Of a stretch of DNA of 64,000 bases, positions 1-8,552 are shown in pieces (the stretch's first letter is position 1; every line of letters begins with the position of its first letter). The stretch comes from Lodderomyces elongisporus. Taxonomy: Eukaryota; Ascomycota; Pichiomycetes; Serinales; Debaryomycetaceae. A model generated the notes under the pieces. That model was not told the DNA's origin. It saw nothing but the letters and a program-made list of their open reading frames with translations, and ran no database searches. Location: NCBI RefSeq assembly GCF_030384665.1, contig NC_083676.1, positions 1,240,001 to 1,304,000 on the forward strand. The letters run 5' to 3'. A program made the translations under genes and the position numbers.

Positions 1-590
1 TCATCATTACTGTCTACGGACTCATCTGAGTATGATGGTAGCAGACTAAACAAACTACACGGGTTATCGGTGAGGTAGAATTACACCAGATAAAAACGGC
101 GGAGATGGTAACTACCGAGGGAAAGACTAAATTGCATCTCGCAAGAAAGACTATATAGCATCTTGAGAGAAAGACAGAATTGCATCCCGAAAGAAGCAAC
201 CAATTATTATTATGAAACTACAGTGTTTCAATAGGTCGTTCAATCATCACTTTATTAGAGATACTGACTTAGCGCCTGCTATATAGGAGGAGTCAAATCC
301 GAGGCACTCATTTATTGTCGACAAAATTTTTAAGATGAGGCCAGGATACACGACTATGCGCTGGTGAAAAATTTTCACCCTACTCAACAAAAATTGTTGT
401 CCACGACCTCTTACTCGCGTGACGAGAACTATAAGTATTCCCGAGATTGATTGAACGAAACCCTTGATAATTTGGAACAAAGGGTTTATCTACCATAAAA
501 ACATTTCACCAAAAAGTTTAACACCAAGTATATCACATATTACATTCAAGCAAAATATTATTCCAAAAACTTGAAAAACTTCTACTACAA
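1..590 (+). other. Retrotransposon 5' leader (partial)
   Basis: Non-coding segment upstream of gag. It has no resemblance to the 3' LTR, so it is internal leader rather than LTR. It carries a threefold 24-bp tandem repeat at 121-192. Packaging and dimerisation signals of retroelements usually lie in this region, but none can be recognised by eye. Confidence 0.7.
121..192 (+). repeat. 24-bp tandem repeat, three copies, in element leader
   Basis: Three adjacent units at 121-144, 145-168 and 169-192 each begin GAAAGAC and contain a GCATC core (TTGCATCTCG, TAGCATCTTG, TTGCATCCCG). Period and order are exact; bases differ at several positions per unit. Function unknown; a leader RNA element or upstream activating repeat are both possible. 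Confidence 0.85.
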
Positions 591-2351
591 ATGTCATCTT
601 CAACAAAAGATTCTAAGACCTCTAATCCTACTCCAAGGAGTATCAACCCTGGTCCAAGTAAACCAGACCTTGCTGGTGTCGACTCATCTTCAATTTCCGG
701 GCAGTCTATTTCTACCTCGGGAAGAGCCGATATGAGCGAAGGTGAAGATGAATCTCCTGGTTTGAAAAGGACAGAAGCTCCTCAAATAAATCAGGTTGAG
801 ATTAACGAGATCTTAGACTTGAAATCTGAGATGATGATGATGCAAGAGCAGATGAAACAAATGACTGCTATGTTTAAAGCCGCTATGATTCAAACAGTCC
901 CGCAACTTAGCACTCCTGTACCAGCTAGGAACGATGAGGCTAACAAGGCCCAGATTTCGGATGATAACAACAGCATAACCCTGCCAACTGACGTGCAAAT
1001 GAAAGTTCATCCGGAAGAACACACATTTTCACCAGGACGTAACTTCCCTACCTCGAGGCCACACTCACTCGCTTCACCCTTGACTCACCAATCCCGTCAA
1101 AGTGGTACTCCTAGTGCTTATGGATCTGATAGATCTGTTGCATCTTACGATGGTATCCTTTACCATGGAGAAGTAGTCCATAGCGGATTCTGGGTTGAAG
1201 GCCATGAAGAAGCTTGTCAAATCATAAACGAGGCAAGACAGAGGTACCCTCATGGGGAAGACGTCAGGGTAATTCCATACATTCGAGTCCCAGACATAGC
1301 TGTCGAAAAGGCATTCATGGCGTACTACGACAAACTCCTTGCCAAACAAGGGAGAACTCAAAATGACAATATGGCACTCGGTCAGTATGACATTGCAAAA
1401 CGTGTCCCTTTGAAGTTCTCCGATGAGGAAGGTTTCATGTTCTGGTTAAAGTCGGTTTTGTGGCACAAACACACCTACGGTGTTCCTGATAAGCTCATCA
1501 TTAATGAGTTAAGGAACGGAGCTAATTTGACGAAGTCAGAGTCGTTGAAGGACATGATTGAGATGTCATGTAAGAGTGAGGGCCCCTTTGAACAACCGGT
1601 GGTTGATTACTTACCTATCTTGGGCAATGGGGGCACTCCTCCAGAAACGAACCAAGTTACTGATGTTATGACTGCTATCCATGATGCTTTGAAAAAGAAA
1701 CATAATCCTAGAGTGAAAATGACCATTATTGGTATTGCTGTCAAAAAGTATTTGAGGATCACCAATACATCTCACCTAGCACAGGAAACATGGATCTCAA
1801 TCTTTAAGACCCTTTTCGAAAGGATGGGTAGTGTCATGGATCAAATAATCATGTATATGACCCCGGAAGTTAAAATCGAAAAGCCGGGAAGGACTGGACC
1901 AATAGTCACGTTTGAAGATGCGTCGATCATAAAGATTGGCCTTGGACTCCTCAAGAATAAACCTAACGATAAAATCATTCAAGGTGTCAAATCATACGAT
2001 TTGACATTTGAGAGGATCTGGGATGCTGTTAATGCAACATTTCAAACGAGGATGCATCTTATCTCAGATGACGAAGAAAAAGATGCCGGTACTACACTGG
2101 TGTCTAAAGGTGACAAATCACAAAAGACTACTAAATGTAATTTTTGTGGAAAGTACAGACACACTGTTGATAGTTGCCACTTATTGGTGACTGCTTTGGA
2201 TGAAAAGTTGGTAAAGAAAGTCGATGGGAAGTATTACTTAGCAAACGGTGAACCGTTGGTCATGGATTTCTATAAGTGTCCCCTTTTAAAACACCTGAGC
2301 TTGAAATCTCTAAGTTCTAATGCGAGGCATCGCACGCCCCCAACAAAGTAA
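591..2351 (+). CDS. gag: Retrotransposon Gag polyprotein
   Basis: A 586-residue structural protein expected to form the virus-like particle and bind element RNA. The N-terminal ~200 residues are Ser/Pro/Gln-rich and contain a Met/Gln-rich segment; the middle is a capsid-like helical region. Near the C-terminus is a CCHC zinc knuckle, C516-x2-C519-x4-H524-x4-C529, typical of nucleocapsid. It starts at an ATG in a good A-rich context. The ORF ends TAA at 2349-2351 and overlaps the pol frame, with pol in +1. Gag is longer than Ty3 Gag (about 290 residues). Assignment rests on position, the zinc knuckle and the downstream pol. Confidence 0.9.
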   Translation: MSSSTKDSKTSNPTPRSINPGPSKPDLAGVDSSSISGQSISTSGRADMSEGEDESPGLKRTEAPQINQVEINEILDLKSEMMMMQEQMKQMTAMFKAAMIQTVPQLSTPVPARNDEANKAQISDDNNSITLPTDVQMKVHPEEHTFSPGRNFPTSRPHSLASPLTHQSRQSGTPSAYGSDRSVASYDGILYHGEVVHSGFWVEGHEEACQIINEARQRYPHGEDVRVIPYIRVPDIAVEKAFMAYYDKLLAKQGRTQNDNMALGQYDIAKRVPLKFSDEEGFMFWLKSVLWHKHTYGVPDKLIINELRNGANLTKSESLKDMIEMSCKSEGPFEQPVVDYLPILGNGGTPPETNQVTDVMTAIHDALKKKHNPRVKMTIIGIAVKKYLRITNTSHLAQETWISIFKTLFERMGSVMDQIIMYMTPEVKIEKPGRTGPIVTFEDASIIKIGLGLLKNKPNDKIIQGVKSYDLTFERIWDAVNATFQTRMHLISDDEEKDAGTTLVSKGDKSQKTTKCNFCGKYRHTVDSCHLLVTALDEKLVKKVDGKYYLANGEPLVMDFYKCPLLKHLSLKSLSSNARHRTPPTK

Positions 2352-5300
2352 GTCCAAGGCAGCACAAGTTATGGAGGTAGAGGTTATTCCTAAGAGTACA
2401 GTCACTAGTAACTCTAGAGAAAATACCCACCACGAACGATTACCGACAGAAGTGATGCAATCTAATTCTCATATAATGTCTGATTCAATAGATGAAGTGA
2501 TTAAACCCGGACCCATCATGATTGATGACGTCCCGGTTTACTTGGTGCACGCAGCCAATGCTCAATCTGCTAAGAAGGTAGTGAAGGATTGGACTGCGAA
2601 GAAAGCCCATCTCCCTAGCTCGCGAAAAGATGCTCACAATAAGTTGAAGGCTGATAAGGTGAAACAGCAACTCAATGCAGCAGTTAGACAACGGCAGGAG
2701 ATGGAGAGAGTGGAGCGTGAAAGCGCACCTAGCCCTGTAACAGAGCAATCTATGCAGGAGTCCCGACGGGAATTAGACACTGAGTCCCCGCCGATCGGAG
2801 AGCAGTCTCCACCCTATGACTCACATTTACCATTCCTGGAACTCCAGTTTCCAGATGAAAACATAGACGTAGACCCAGACTACGAGTATGAAGAACCTAG
2901 CTCGGCTGGTATTCGGTTCGAACCCTCCGCACTGACAATGGATAGGGAATTAGAAAACCTAGCCATGGAGGACACCGTAGATCCTGATGAAGAGTTAAAG
3001 TTATTCCTATCCGAAGGAAAAGGAATTGAACAGACTTCTACGCCACCGGAGAATGGAAACATGATGAGTCACCCTCAAGAAGAAGTGCCTAAGGTGAAAT
3101 CTGACGTTGTTGTTAATGAACCACTTAATGAGGAACAGGCAAATGCTACCGCTGATGATGGAGTTGACTCCCCAGTGGCTGACGATTCAATTAAACTCTT
3201 TAGTGTCGAAGACATCTTGAGAGAGAATCAGCTAGATGAGCTTGCCAAATTAAGTGCAACGTCCGACCAACCACACCACCTTGCTGACGATTCCACTGAT
3301 CCACAGCGGAAAAGTCAGCGCCGAGTACGTACTAGTAAATTGACCATACTAGACAAACAGGCTGCATTCAAAGATGCCATGAAACATAACTTCTTCGTGT
3401 TTATGGATCTTTCGAAGTATTTGGGAATGCACGATGATGCTCGAGCCATGATGAGAGAAAGTACTAAAGCTATGTTGGTTGACAGAGATGTTTTGCAGAA
3501 AGCCCTTAAGGATGGTATTGCCAAGTTCAAGAAGAAACCAGTTGTTACTGAAGTAAATCTGACGACCACTTCGACAGGCTACCACCAACCAGGGGTCACT
3601 CAAGAACTACTCTGTTTCCCCGCATCCATACATGGCCGTAGGATAGAAATGAAATACGACACCGCGGCCCAGTTGAGTTTGATCAACCCGCAAACACTAA
3701 AAGGGTTACCAATTAAGCCTTTTCCCTTGAGCCAGCCAGTATTTGTTCAAGGTGTTAATAATGACACCAAAGCAATTACTCAGGGAGTGTTTTTAGATGT
3801 TACTGTCCATTTCATCTCCTTACCTGCAATCCTCTATTTGCACGAGCAAATTCCTGTTGGTCAGGTACTACTCGGGTTGCCATTCCAAGATGCGCACAAA
3901 CTCTCCATTGGGTTTACTGATGATGGTGATAAACGAGAGTTACGTTTCCGCGCGAATGGCAACATTCATAAATTCCCTATTCGTTACGATGGGGATTCTA
4001 ACTACCACATCGATTCATTTCCAACTGTCCAAGTGAGTCAAACCGTCGTCATTCCTCCCCTTTCAGAGATGCTTCGACCTGCATTTACCGGGTCTAGGGC
4101 GAGCGAAGATGATATTCGGTATTTCGTGGACCAATGTGCTGAGGTGTCTGATGTCTTCTACATTAAAGGTGGAGACCCTGGCAGACTTAAGCCTGAAATA
4201 CACCCTCCCGTTCGTATCAACTTGCGAGATCCGAATGTTCACTGGCGGATGAAATCGATCCCATTAGGATCTAAACGTACCGCTGCAGTAGAGATTCTCC
4301 AAGAAATGATACGACAGGGGCAATTGGTCTATAGTGATGCGACTTATCGGAACCCATGGTTTCTCATAAGTAAGAAGGATGGAAGGCATCGATTGTTGAT
4401 TGACCTTCGGGAACTCAACAAAAATGTGGAGTTGGAAGGGGGTCACCCACTCTCCGTGGATGATCTCACTACAGAGATTAGTGGTTGTTGGTTTATAAGT
4501 ACTATTGATGTGCAGAATGCGTATTTTCAAATACCATTGGATGCTGCTACTAGCGATGTTACCAGTTTTAACAGCCCGTTAGGTTTGTTGAAGTATGCTG
4601 TCCTTCCTCAAGGATATATCAATTCAGTAAGTGAGTTTAGTTCTATCTTACAAAAGATTTTGAGCCCAGTTGCGAAGGATGTGATGTGTTTTATTGACGA
4701 CATTGCCATCGTGGGTCCCAAAGTAGATGAACTTACCGACTCACTGGTTCGAGAACACCTAGATAAGATTGTCGAAGTGTTCCGTCTTCTAACCAATGCT
4801 GGCTTGAAGATTAACCCTGCGAAGTTAAAGATCGCTGTACCTGAATGTGATTTTCTTGGATACCATATTTCACCTGCAGGGAAAACGTTAATTAGGGGTC
4901 AAGTGGATGCATTATTGAATTACCCACTCCCTAACACGGTCAAACAGCTAGAAAGTTTCCTTGGCTTGGTCAATTATTACCGACAGTTGATTGTAGGGCA
5001 TGCTGAGTTGACTGCTCCCCTCTACAACTTAGTCAATCAAGCAAGGAAGGAACCCAAGCATCAGATTCATTGGGATCCTACAACTAAGCGGTTTTTCCAC
5101 CAAATCATCACAGTACTAACCAACCAACCGATTCTCCAACCCCTTAATTTTAAGGACCTCATTACTGTCCACACTGATGCTTCGACAGACTCTTGGGGTG
5201 GTGTGTTGCAAAACACCAATGCGGCTGGAGAATCGAAACTAGTCCTGTGCTATTCTGGAAAGTTCCATGGTTCTGAAAAGAACTATACTATTTACGAAAA

Positions 5301-6903
5301 GGAACTTTTCAGTATTTATAAGACGTTTGATGCAATCCATCCACTCTTGTTTGGATTTACTGGGGTCATTCATTTGTACTGTGACAACAAAGCTCTTGTC
5401 CTTGTGATGAATAAACCACTCGATAATTCACACTTTGTAAATCGGGTTTACAAATGGTTGAACTTCATCAGGACCTTCAACTATCAGATCCATCACATTG
5501 ATGGACTGAAAAACATCATTGCCGATGCTCTTAGCCGATGCCACACGTCTACTCCGCAGACTGATCATTATGAGGTCAGAGAAGCTATTGCCGAGTTTAG
5601 GGCGAAGTTGGATCCTAAAGTACTAGCAGAAGTTAATGTTGTTACCATTGAAGCTGAGCCTAATAACAGTTATAAGAAGATCCCACTTCAAGCGCTTAGA
5701 AAGTACCTTGAGGCACGTACCATTCCCGTTTCGCACAACGCACCTGCTGACGCCAGACGTTTCATCAACCGCGCACTAGAGTTCTATTTACATGATGGAA
5801 TCCTTTACAAGTTAGGTCGGACCGGTTCATACACTCGACGCGTCGTTTATGAGAACAATCAGGTTGAACACATATTCAATCTTGCTCATAGAGATCGTGG
5901 TCACCCAGGAGTTGAGACTACGTTCAATCTAATAAATACTGGATTCTACATTCCGAACCTCTATCGCAGACTTGCCGACTATATCAAACGGTGTGTTTAT
6001 TGTCAAAAGGACCAACCTGCAACTAGGCAGCGGGATCCATTGTACTTGAACTACCCGGCTGGTATGTTTCATACAATCGTCTGTGACTGCGTTAAGCTCC
6101 GTGACGCTACTGTTGTCGTTGCACGTGACGAATTTCTGGGATGGCCCGAAGCTCAGGTTTTACCAAAGGTTACTGCAGAGGCAGTAGCCGACTTTATTTA
6201 TTCAAACTTTATTGCTCGTGTAGGAACCTTTAGTGTTTTGAAAACCGACAATGGTCGTGAATTTCACAATGAGGTCCTCCAGCAATTGCTCTCAAATTAT
6301 GGCATTTCTCCATCTTATTCTGTACCGTACCATCCGCAGGGGAATGGGATGATCGAAGCGTCGCACAAACGACTTATCAGATTCATCAAACTGGTTCCAG
6401 AGAATAAGAATTTGAGCAAAGTTTTGAATGCTGCATTGTGGGTGGATCGTACTACGGTTCGTAAACGTACGGGATTCACACCACAATACTTGGTTTTTGG
6501 ATTTGAAGGTAATAATCTGCTCCAATCATTGATGCAAACACCATCTGATATACAACAATACACGGAGGACGAACTATTCAAGTTCCGCGTTGGTCAGTTT
6601 TATTTCCGTAAACAACAGGAAGACTCTGCTAAGGAAACTCAACGCCGCGATCGGGATCATCAGAAGGAAGTTTTTGACAAACGTTATGACACTAATGTAC
6701 CGATCAAGAAAGGAGACTTAGTCTTAGTTTACGATGCTGCTACCAACAAGATGGGCTTGAATTGGTCGGGTCCTTTCGTTGTCCGGAAGGTGCTGTCGAG
6801 GATTTACTATCTTAGTAACCTCCAAGGCATTCCCATGAAACGTCAGTATACTAGGGAGATGTTGAAACCGTTTGTTGCCGCTCCGCTTAGTACTACAAAA
6901 TGA
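2320..6903 (+). CDS. pol: Retrotransposon Pol polyprotein (PR-RT-RH-IN)
   Basis: Residues are counted from the ATG at 2320, though synthesis probably occurs by +1 frameshift from gag. The pol frame opens after a TAA at 2311-2313, so the usable overlap is only 2314-2351. Residues 1 to ~440 are an acidic, unrecognised linker. The protease active site is D447-T-A-A. Reverse transcriptase carries F-I-D793-D794. RNase H begins around D953 in HTDAS. Integrase has H1190-x4-H1195 and C1225-x2-C1228, then the triad D1256, D1310, E1346 with DD35E spacing. A GPF module (WSGPFVVRKV) lies near the C-terminus, as in Ty3-type integrases. No stop or frameshift is seen. It ends TGA at 6901-6903. Confidence 0.95.
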   Translation: MRGIARPQQSKSKAAQVMEVEVIPKSTVTSNSRENTHHERLPTEVMQSNSHIMSDSIDEVIKPGPIMIDDVPVYLVHAANAQSAKKVVKDWTAKKAHLPSSRKDAHNKLKADKVKQQLNAAVRQRQEMERVERESAPSPVTEQSMQESRRELDTESPPIGEQSPPYDSHLPFLELQFPDENIDVDPDYEYEEPSSAGIRFEPSALTMDRELENLAMEDTVDPDEELKLFLSEGKGIEQTSTPPENGNMMSHPQEEVPKVKSDVVVNEPLNEEQANATADDGVDSPVADDSIKLFSVEDILRENQLDELAKLSATSDQPHHLADDSTDPQRKSQRRVRTSKLTILDKQAAFKDAMKHNFFVFMDLSKYLGMHDDARAMMRESTKAMLVDRDVLQKALKDGIAKFKKKPVVTEVNLTTTSTGYHQPGVTQELLCFPASIHGRRIEMKYDTAAQLSLINPQTLKGLPIKPFPLSQPVFVQGVNNDTKAITQGVFLDVTVHFISLPAILYLHEQIPVGQVLLGLPFQDAHKLSIGFTDDGDKRELRFRANGNIHKFPIRYDGDSNYHIDSFPTVQVSQTVVIPPLSEMLRPAFTGSRASEDDIRYFVDQCAEVSDVFYIKGGDPGRLKPEIHPPVRINLRDPNVHWRMKSIPLGSKRTAAVEILQEMIRQGQLVYSDATYRNPWFLISKKDGRHRLLIDLRELNKNVELEGGHPLSVDDLTTEISGCWFISTIDVQNAYFQIPLDAATSDVTSFNSPLGLLKYAVLPQGYINSVSEFSSILQKILSPVAKDVMCFIDDIAIVGPKVDELTDSLVREHLDKIVEVFRLLTNAGLKINPAKLKIAVPECDFLGYHISPAGKTLIRGQVDALLNYPLPNTVKQLESFLGLVNYYRQLIVGHAELTAPLYNLVNQARKEPKHQIHWDPTTKRFFHQIITVLTNQPILQPLNFKDLITVHTDASTDSWGGVLQNTNAAGESKLVLCYSGKFHGSEKNYTIYEKELFSIYKTFDAIHPLLFGFTGVIHLYCDNKALVLVMNKPLDNSHFVNRVYKWLNFIRTFNYQIHHIDGLKNIIADALSRCHTSTPQTDHYEVREAIAEFRAKLDPKVLAEVNVVTIEAEPNNSYKKIPLQALRKYLEARTIPVSHNAPADARRFINRALEFYLHDGILYKLGRTGSYTRRVVYENNQVEHIFNLAHRDRGHPGVETTFNLINTGFYIPNLYRRLADYIKRCVYCQKDQPATRQRDPLYLNYPAGMFHTIVCDCVKLRDATVVVARDEFLGWPEAQVLPKVTAEAVADFIYSNFIARVGTFSVLKTDNGREFHNEVLQQLLSNYGISPSYSVPYHPQGNGMIEASHKRLIRFIKLVPENKNLSKVLNAALWVDRTTVRKRTGFTPQYLVFGFEGNNLLQSLMQTPSDIQQYTEDELFKFRVGQFYFRKQQEDSAKETQRRDRDHQKEVFDKRYDTNVPIKKGDLVLVYDAATNKMGLNWSGPFVVRKVLSRIYYLSNLQGIPMKRQYTREMLKPFVAAPLSTTK
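2322..2328 (+). promoter_or_regulatory. Candidate programmed +1 frameshift heptamer GCG-AGG-C
   Basis: In the gag frame the overlap reads GCG AGG CAT CGC. Skipping the A of AGG moves reading into GGC ATC GCA, the pol frame. The known yeast signals are GCG-AGU-U in Ty3 and CUU-AGG-C in Ty1. This site pairs the Ty3 P-site codon with the Ty1 A-site codon and following C. It is the only sequence of this type in the 38-nt overlap. Inference from sequence; initiation at ATG 2320 is the alternative. Confidence 0.7.
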
Positions 6904-7038
6904 TTTTCTACTTTGCAGGGGGGGAGGCCACAACGGTTATCATCAATTTGTACAGTTATTTTACCTCAAATCAATTTTTTCCGAAATGCAATGAAAATAA
7001 GGCCGTATCGCTCATTCAGACTCTGAAGGGGGGGAGGA
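6904..7038 (+). other. Pol-LTR spacer with two identical polypurine tracts
   Basis: The segment between the pol stop and the 3' LTR contains GGGGGGGAGG twice, at 6918-6927 and 7028-7037. The second is the polypurine tract directly abutting the LTR, the expected plus-strand primer. The first is an exact copy 110 bp upstream, just past the pol stop codon. Confidence 0.85.
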
Positions 7039-7479
7039 TGTCACAGTGCGACACACATTGGACGCTCTGTGCCCTCGTTTCCGCTAAGTGAATATTTGGA
7101 GAATATTGCACGACATAGGAAACTTGAAACTTCAAACAAGATGAGTTTATATAAATAGGAACGAGAAGTGGTAAAATTAACTTATCACTATTATATAGAA
7201 ATATCGGTAAAATATAGATTTTATACGGTCAACTACATTGAACACAAATCACTAGGTGAACGTGCAGAGTGTATACTCTCACGATTCTCCTTACTAGTGA
7301 CTTTGTATGAGACAATTTACTCTCTTAACTTATGAGCATTGAGACCTTTATAGGTGCGATCATTGACAATTACACTTAGTTGGAATATAGCCTATCAAGT
7401 CACGAACTCAAACCGCTGGTATCGGTGAGCTACCAGCTCAAACCGATGCTCAGCAGTCGTACACTTGTTACTTGTGACA
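7039..7479 (+). repeat. 3' long terminal repeat
   Basis: It begins TGTCACAG immediately after the polypurine tract. The proposed end is TGTGACA at 7473-7479, the exact inverse of the first seven bases, giving a 441-bp LTR. A TATA-like element TATATAAA lies at 7148-7155, as expected for a U3 promoter. A hairpin lies near the right end (7421-7447). The left end is firm. The right end depends on the inverted repeat only, and a later end is not excluded. Confidence 0.75.
7148..7155 (+). promoter_or_regulatory. LTR TATA box
   Basis: TATATAAA about 110 bp into the LTR, the usual place for the U3 promoter. The copy in the missing 5' LTR would drive the element; this copy could fire transcription outward toward the 3' side of the MRR1-like gene. 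Confidence 0.5.
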
Positions 7480-8552
7480 GTGCTATGCGACACTATGCTT
7501 GTCTCATCCTCCCTGCATCGACTCAAAGGTTCTATCTCGTCATCTACATTATAAAAAGAAAAAAAAAATGTCGCCCTTTTTAAATCCGTTGCATATGTGG
7601 AATTGATGATATAAACCCGATAGGTTTTATCTCCGATAAAGCGCAAGGCATTAGGCCAAATGCACGTCACGCCATCACCAAAATCAAATTGATATTTCTG
7701 TTTTCTTTACTTTTTTTTGTTTACAATAACTTAGATTCCACCTTGATAGAAGAGAAATTGCTACTCAGTATAATGTGAAGTGAGGTGAATACAAAACCTT
7801 TTTTTTTCTTTTGGTGCATCATTTCAATTCACTTCATTTTTTGTTCCCTTTCTTTCATTTTCTTTTGCCTTTTTATCCTTCGAAATTTAGTCAATTTAAT
7901 TATGTTCTTTGTTTTTCTTTGTTTTTCTTTCTTTCTTTCTTTCGATTCTTCACTTGCTCTTTGACTAATGTTCCTCTATTAGCACTTAACCAAGAGTAGA
8001 ATCGGTTCTCGGATAGACATCCGATTGCAATTTAGTCAAAATTAGCTTAGTTTTAGCCACATTTCACAATTTCTTGTGAAAAAAGATTCTCGGTAATAAA
8101 CATCTTTTTGACAAATACAGTAATAAATACCGACAAAGAATGATTGTCAGACATTTTTCTATTGTTTGCCTAATTCGCGCACTTTAAACGAATTCATCTC
8201 TTAGTTACTGCCATACATAATATATACATACATATATATATGTATATATATACAAAGTTATAAGGATTGATATATACATTGATATAAACACTTCCATGAC
8301 AATCAAGTACAAGGATTTATAATTTTTTTCAAAACGGCGTACTTGGCGTCTAAAACGTAGCATGTGCAGTTTACTTTATGAGCGCTTAAATAAATTATTC
8401 ATTCACATAGTCTCTTAAAATTACTTAATATTACTTATACTAACTTATAGTTTGCTTTAGTTTTAATCTCTTTTTCATTAAGTGAGTCTAGATCGCTGAC
8501 TTGTCCTTTGCCAAAAAAAGCAAATCTACGATTCTACACTTCAAGCAACAGT
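7480..8552. other. Intergenic: element 3' flank and 3' flank of MRR1-like gene
   Basis: No gene seen. Contents are T-rich stretches, a (TTTC)n run around 7925-7943 and an alternating TATATA/TACATA tract at 8218-8252. A fragment near 7476-7492 (CAGTGctatGCGACAC) resembles the LTR start (CAGTGCGACAC) and could be a remnant of an older insertion, but it is too short to call. Confidence 0.5.

Larger units (their letters stand above)
1..7479 (+). mobile_element. Ty3/gypsy-type LTR retrotransposon, 5' end cut off by window
   Basis: The element reads leader, gag, pol, polypurine tract, 3' LTR. Pol order is protease, reverse transcriptase, RNase H, integrase, which is the Ty3/gypsy (Metaviridae) order. 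Both ORFs are uninterrupted, so the copy looks recent and possibly active. No stretch of 1-590 matches the 3' LTR, so the 5' LTR and primer-binding site must lie upstream of the window and the leader exceeds 590 nt. The right end is placed at 7479 from the terminal inverted repeat TGTCACA/TGTGACA; without the 5' LTR or the target duplication this end is provisional. The element sits about 1.1 kb beyond the stop codon of the MRR1-like gene. Confidence 0.93.

Noticed and set aside
1..590. Possible 5' LTR at the window start
   Set aside because: No shared words of useful length with 7039-7479, so it cannot be the partner LTR of an intact element.
8436..8452. TACTAAC followed by TTATAG, resembling an intron 3' end
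   Set aside because: No coding sequence follows and no matching donor or upstream exon is visible; it lies in the 3' flank of the MRR1-like gene.
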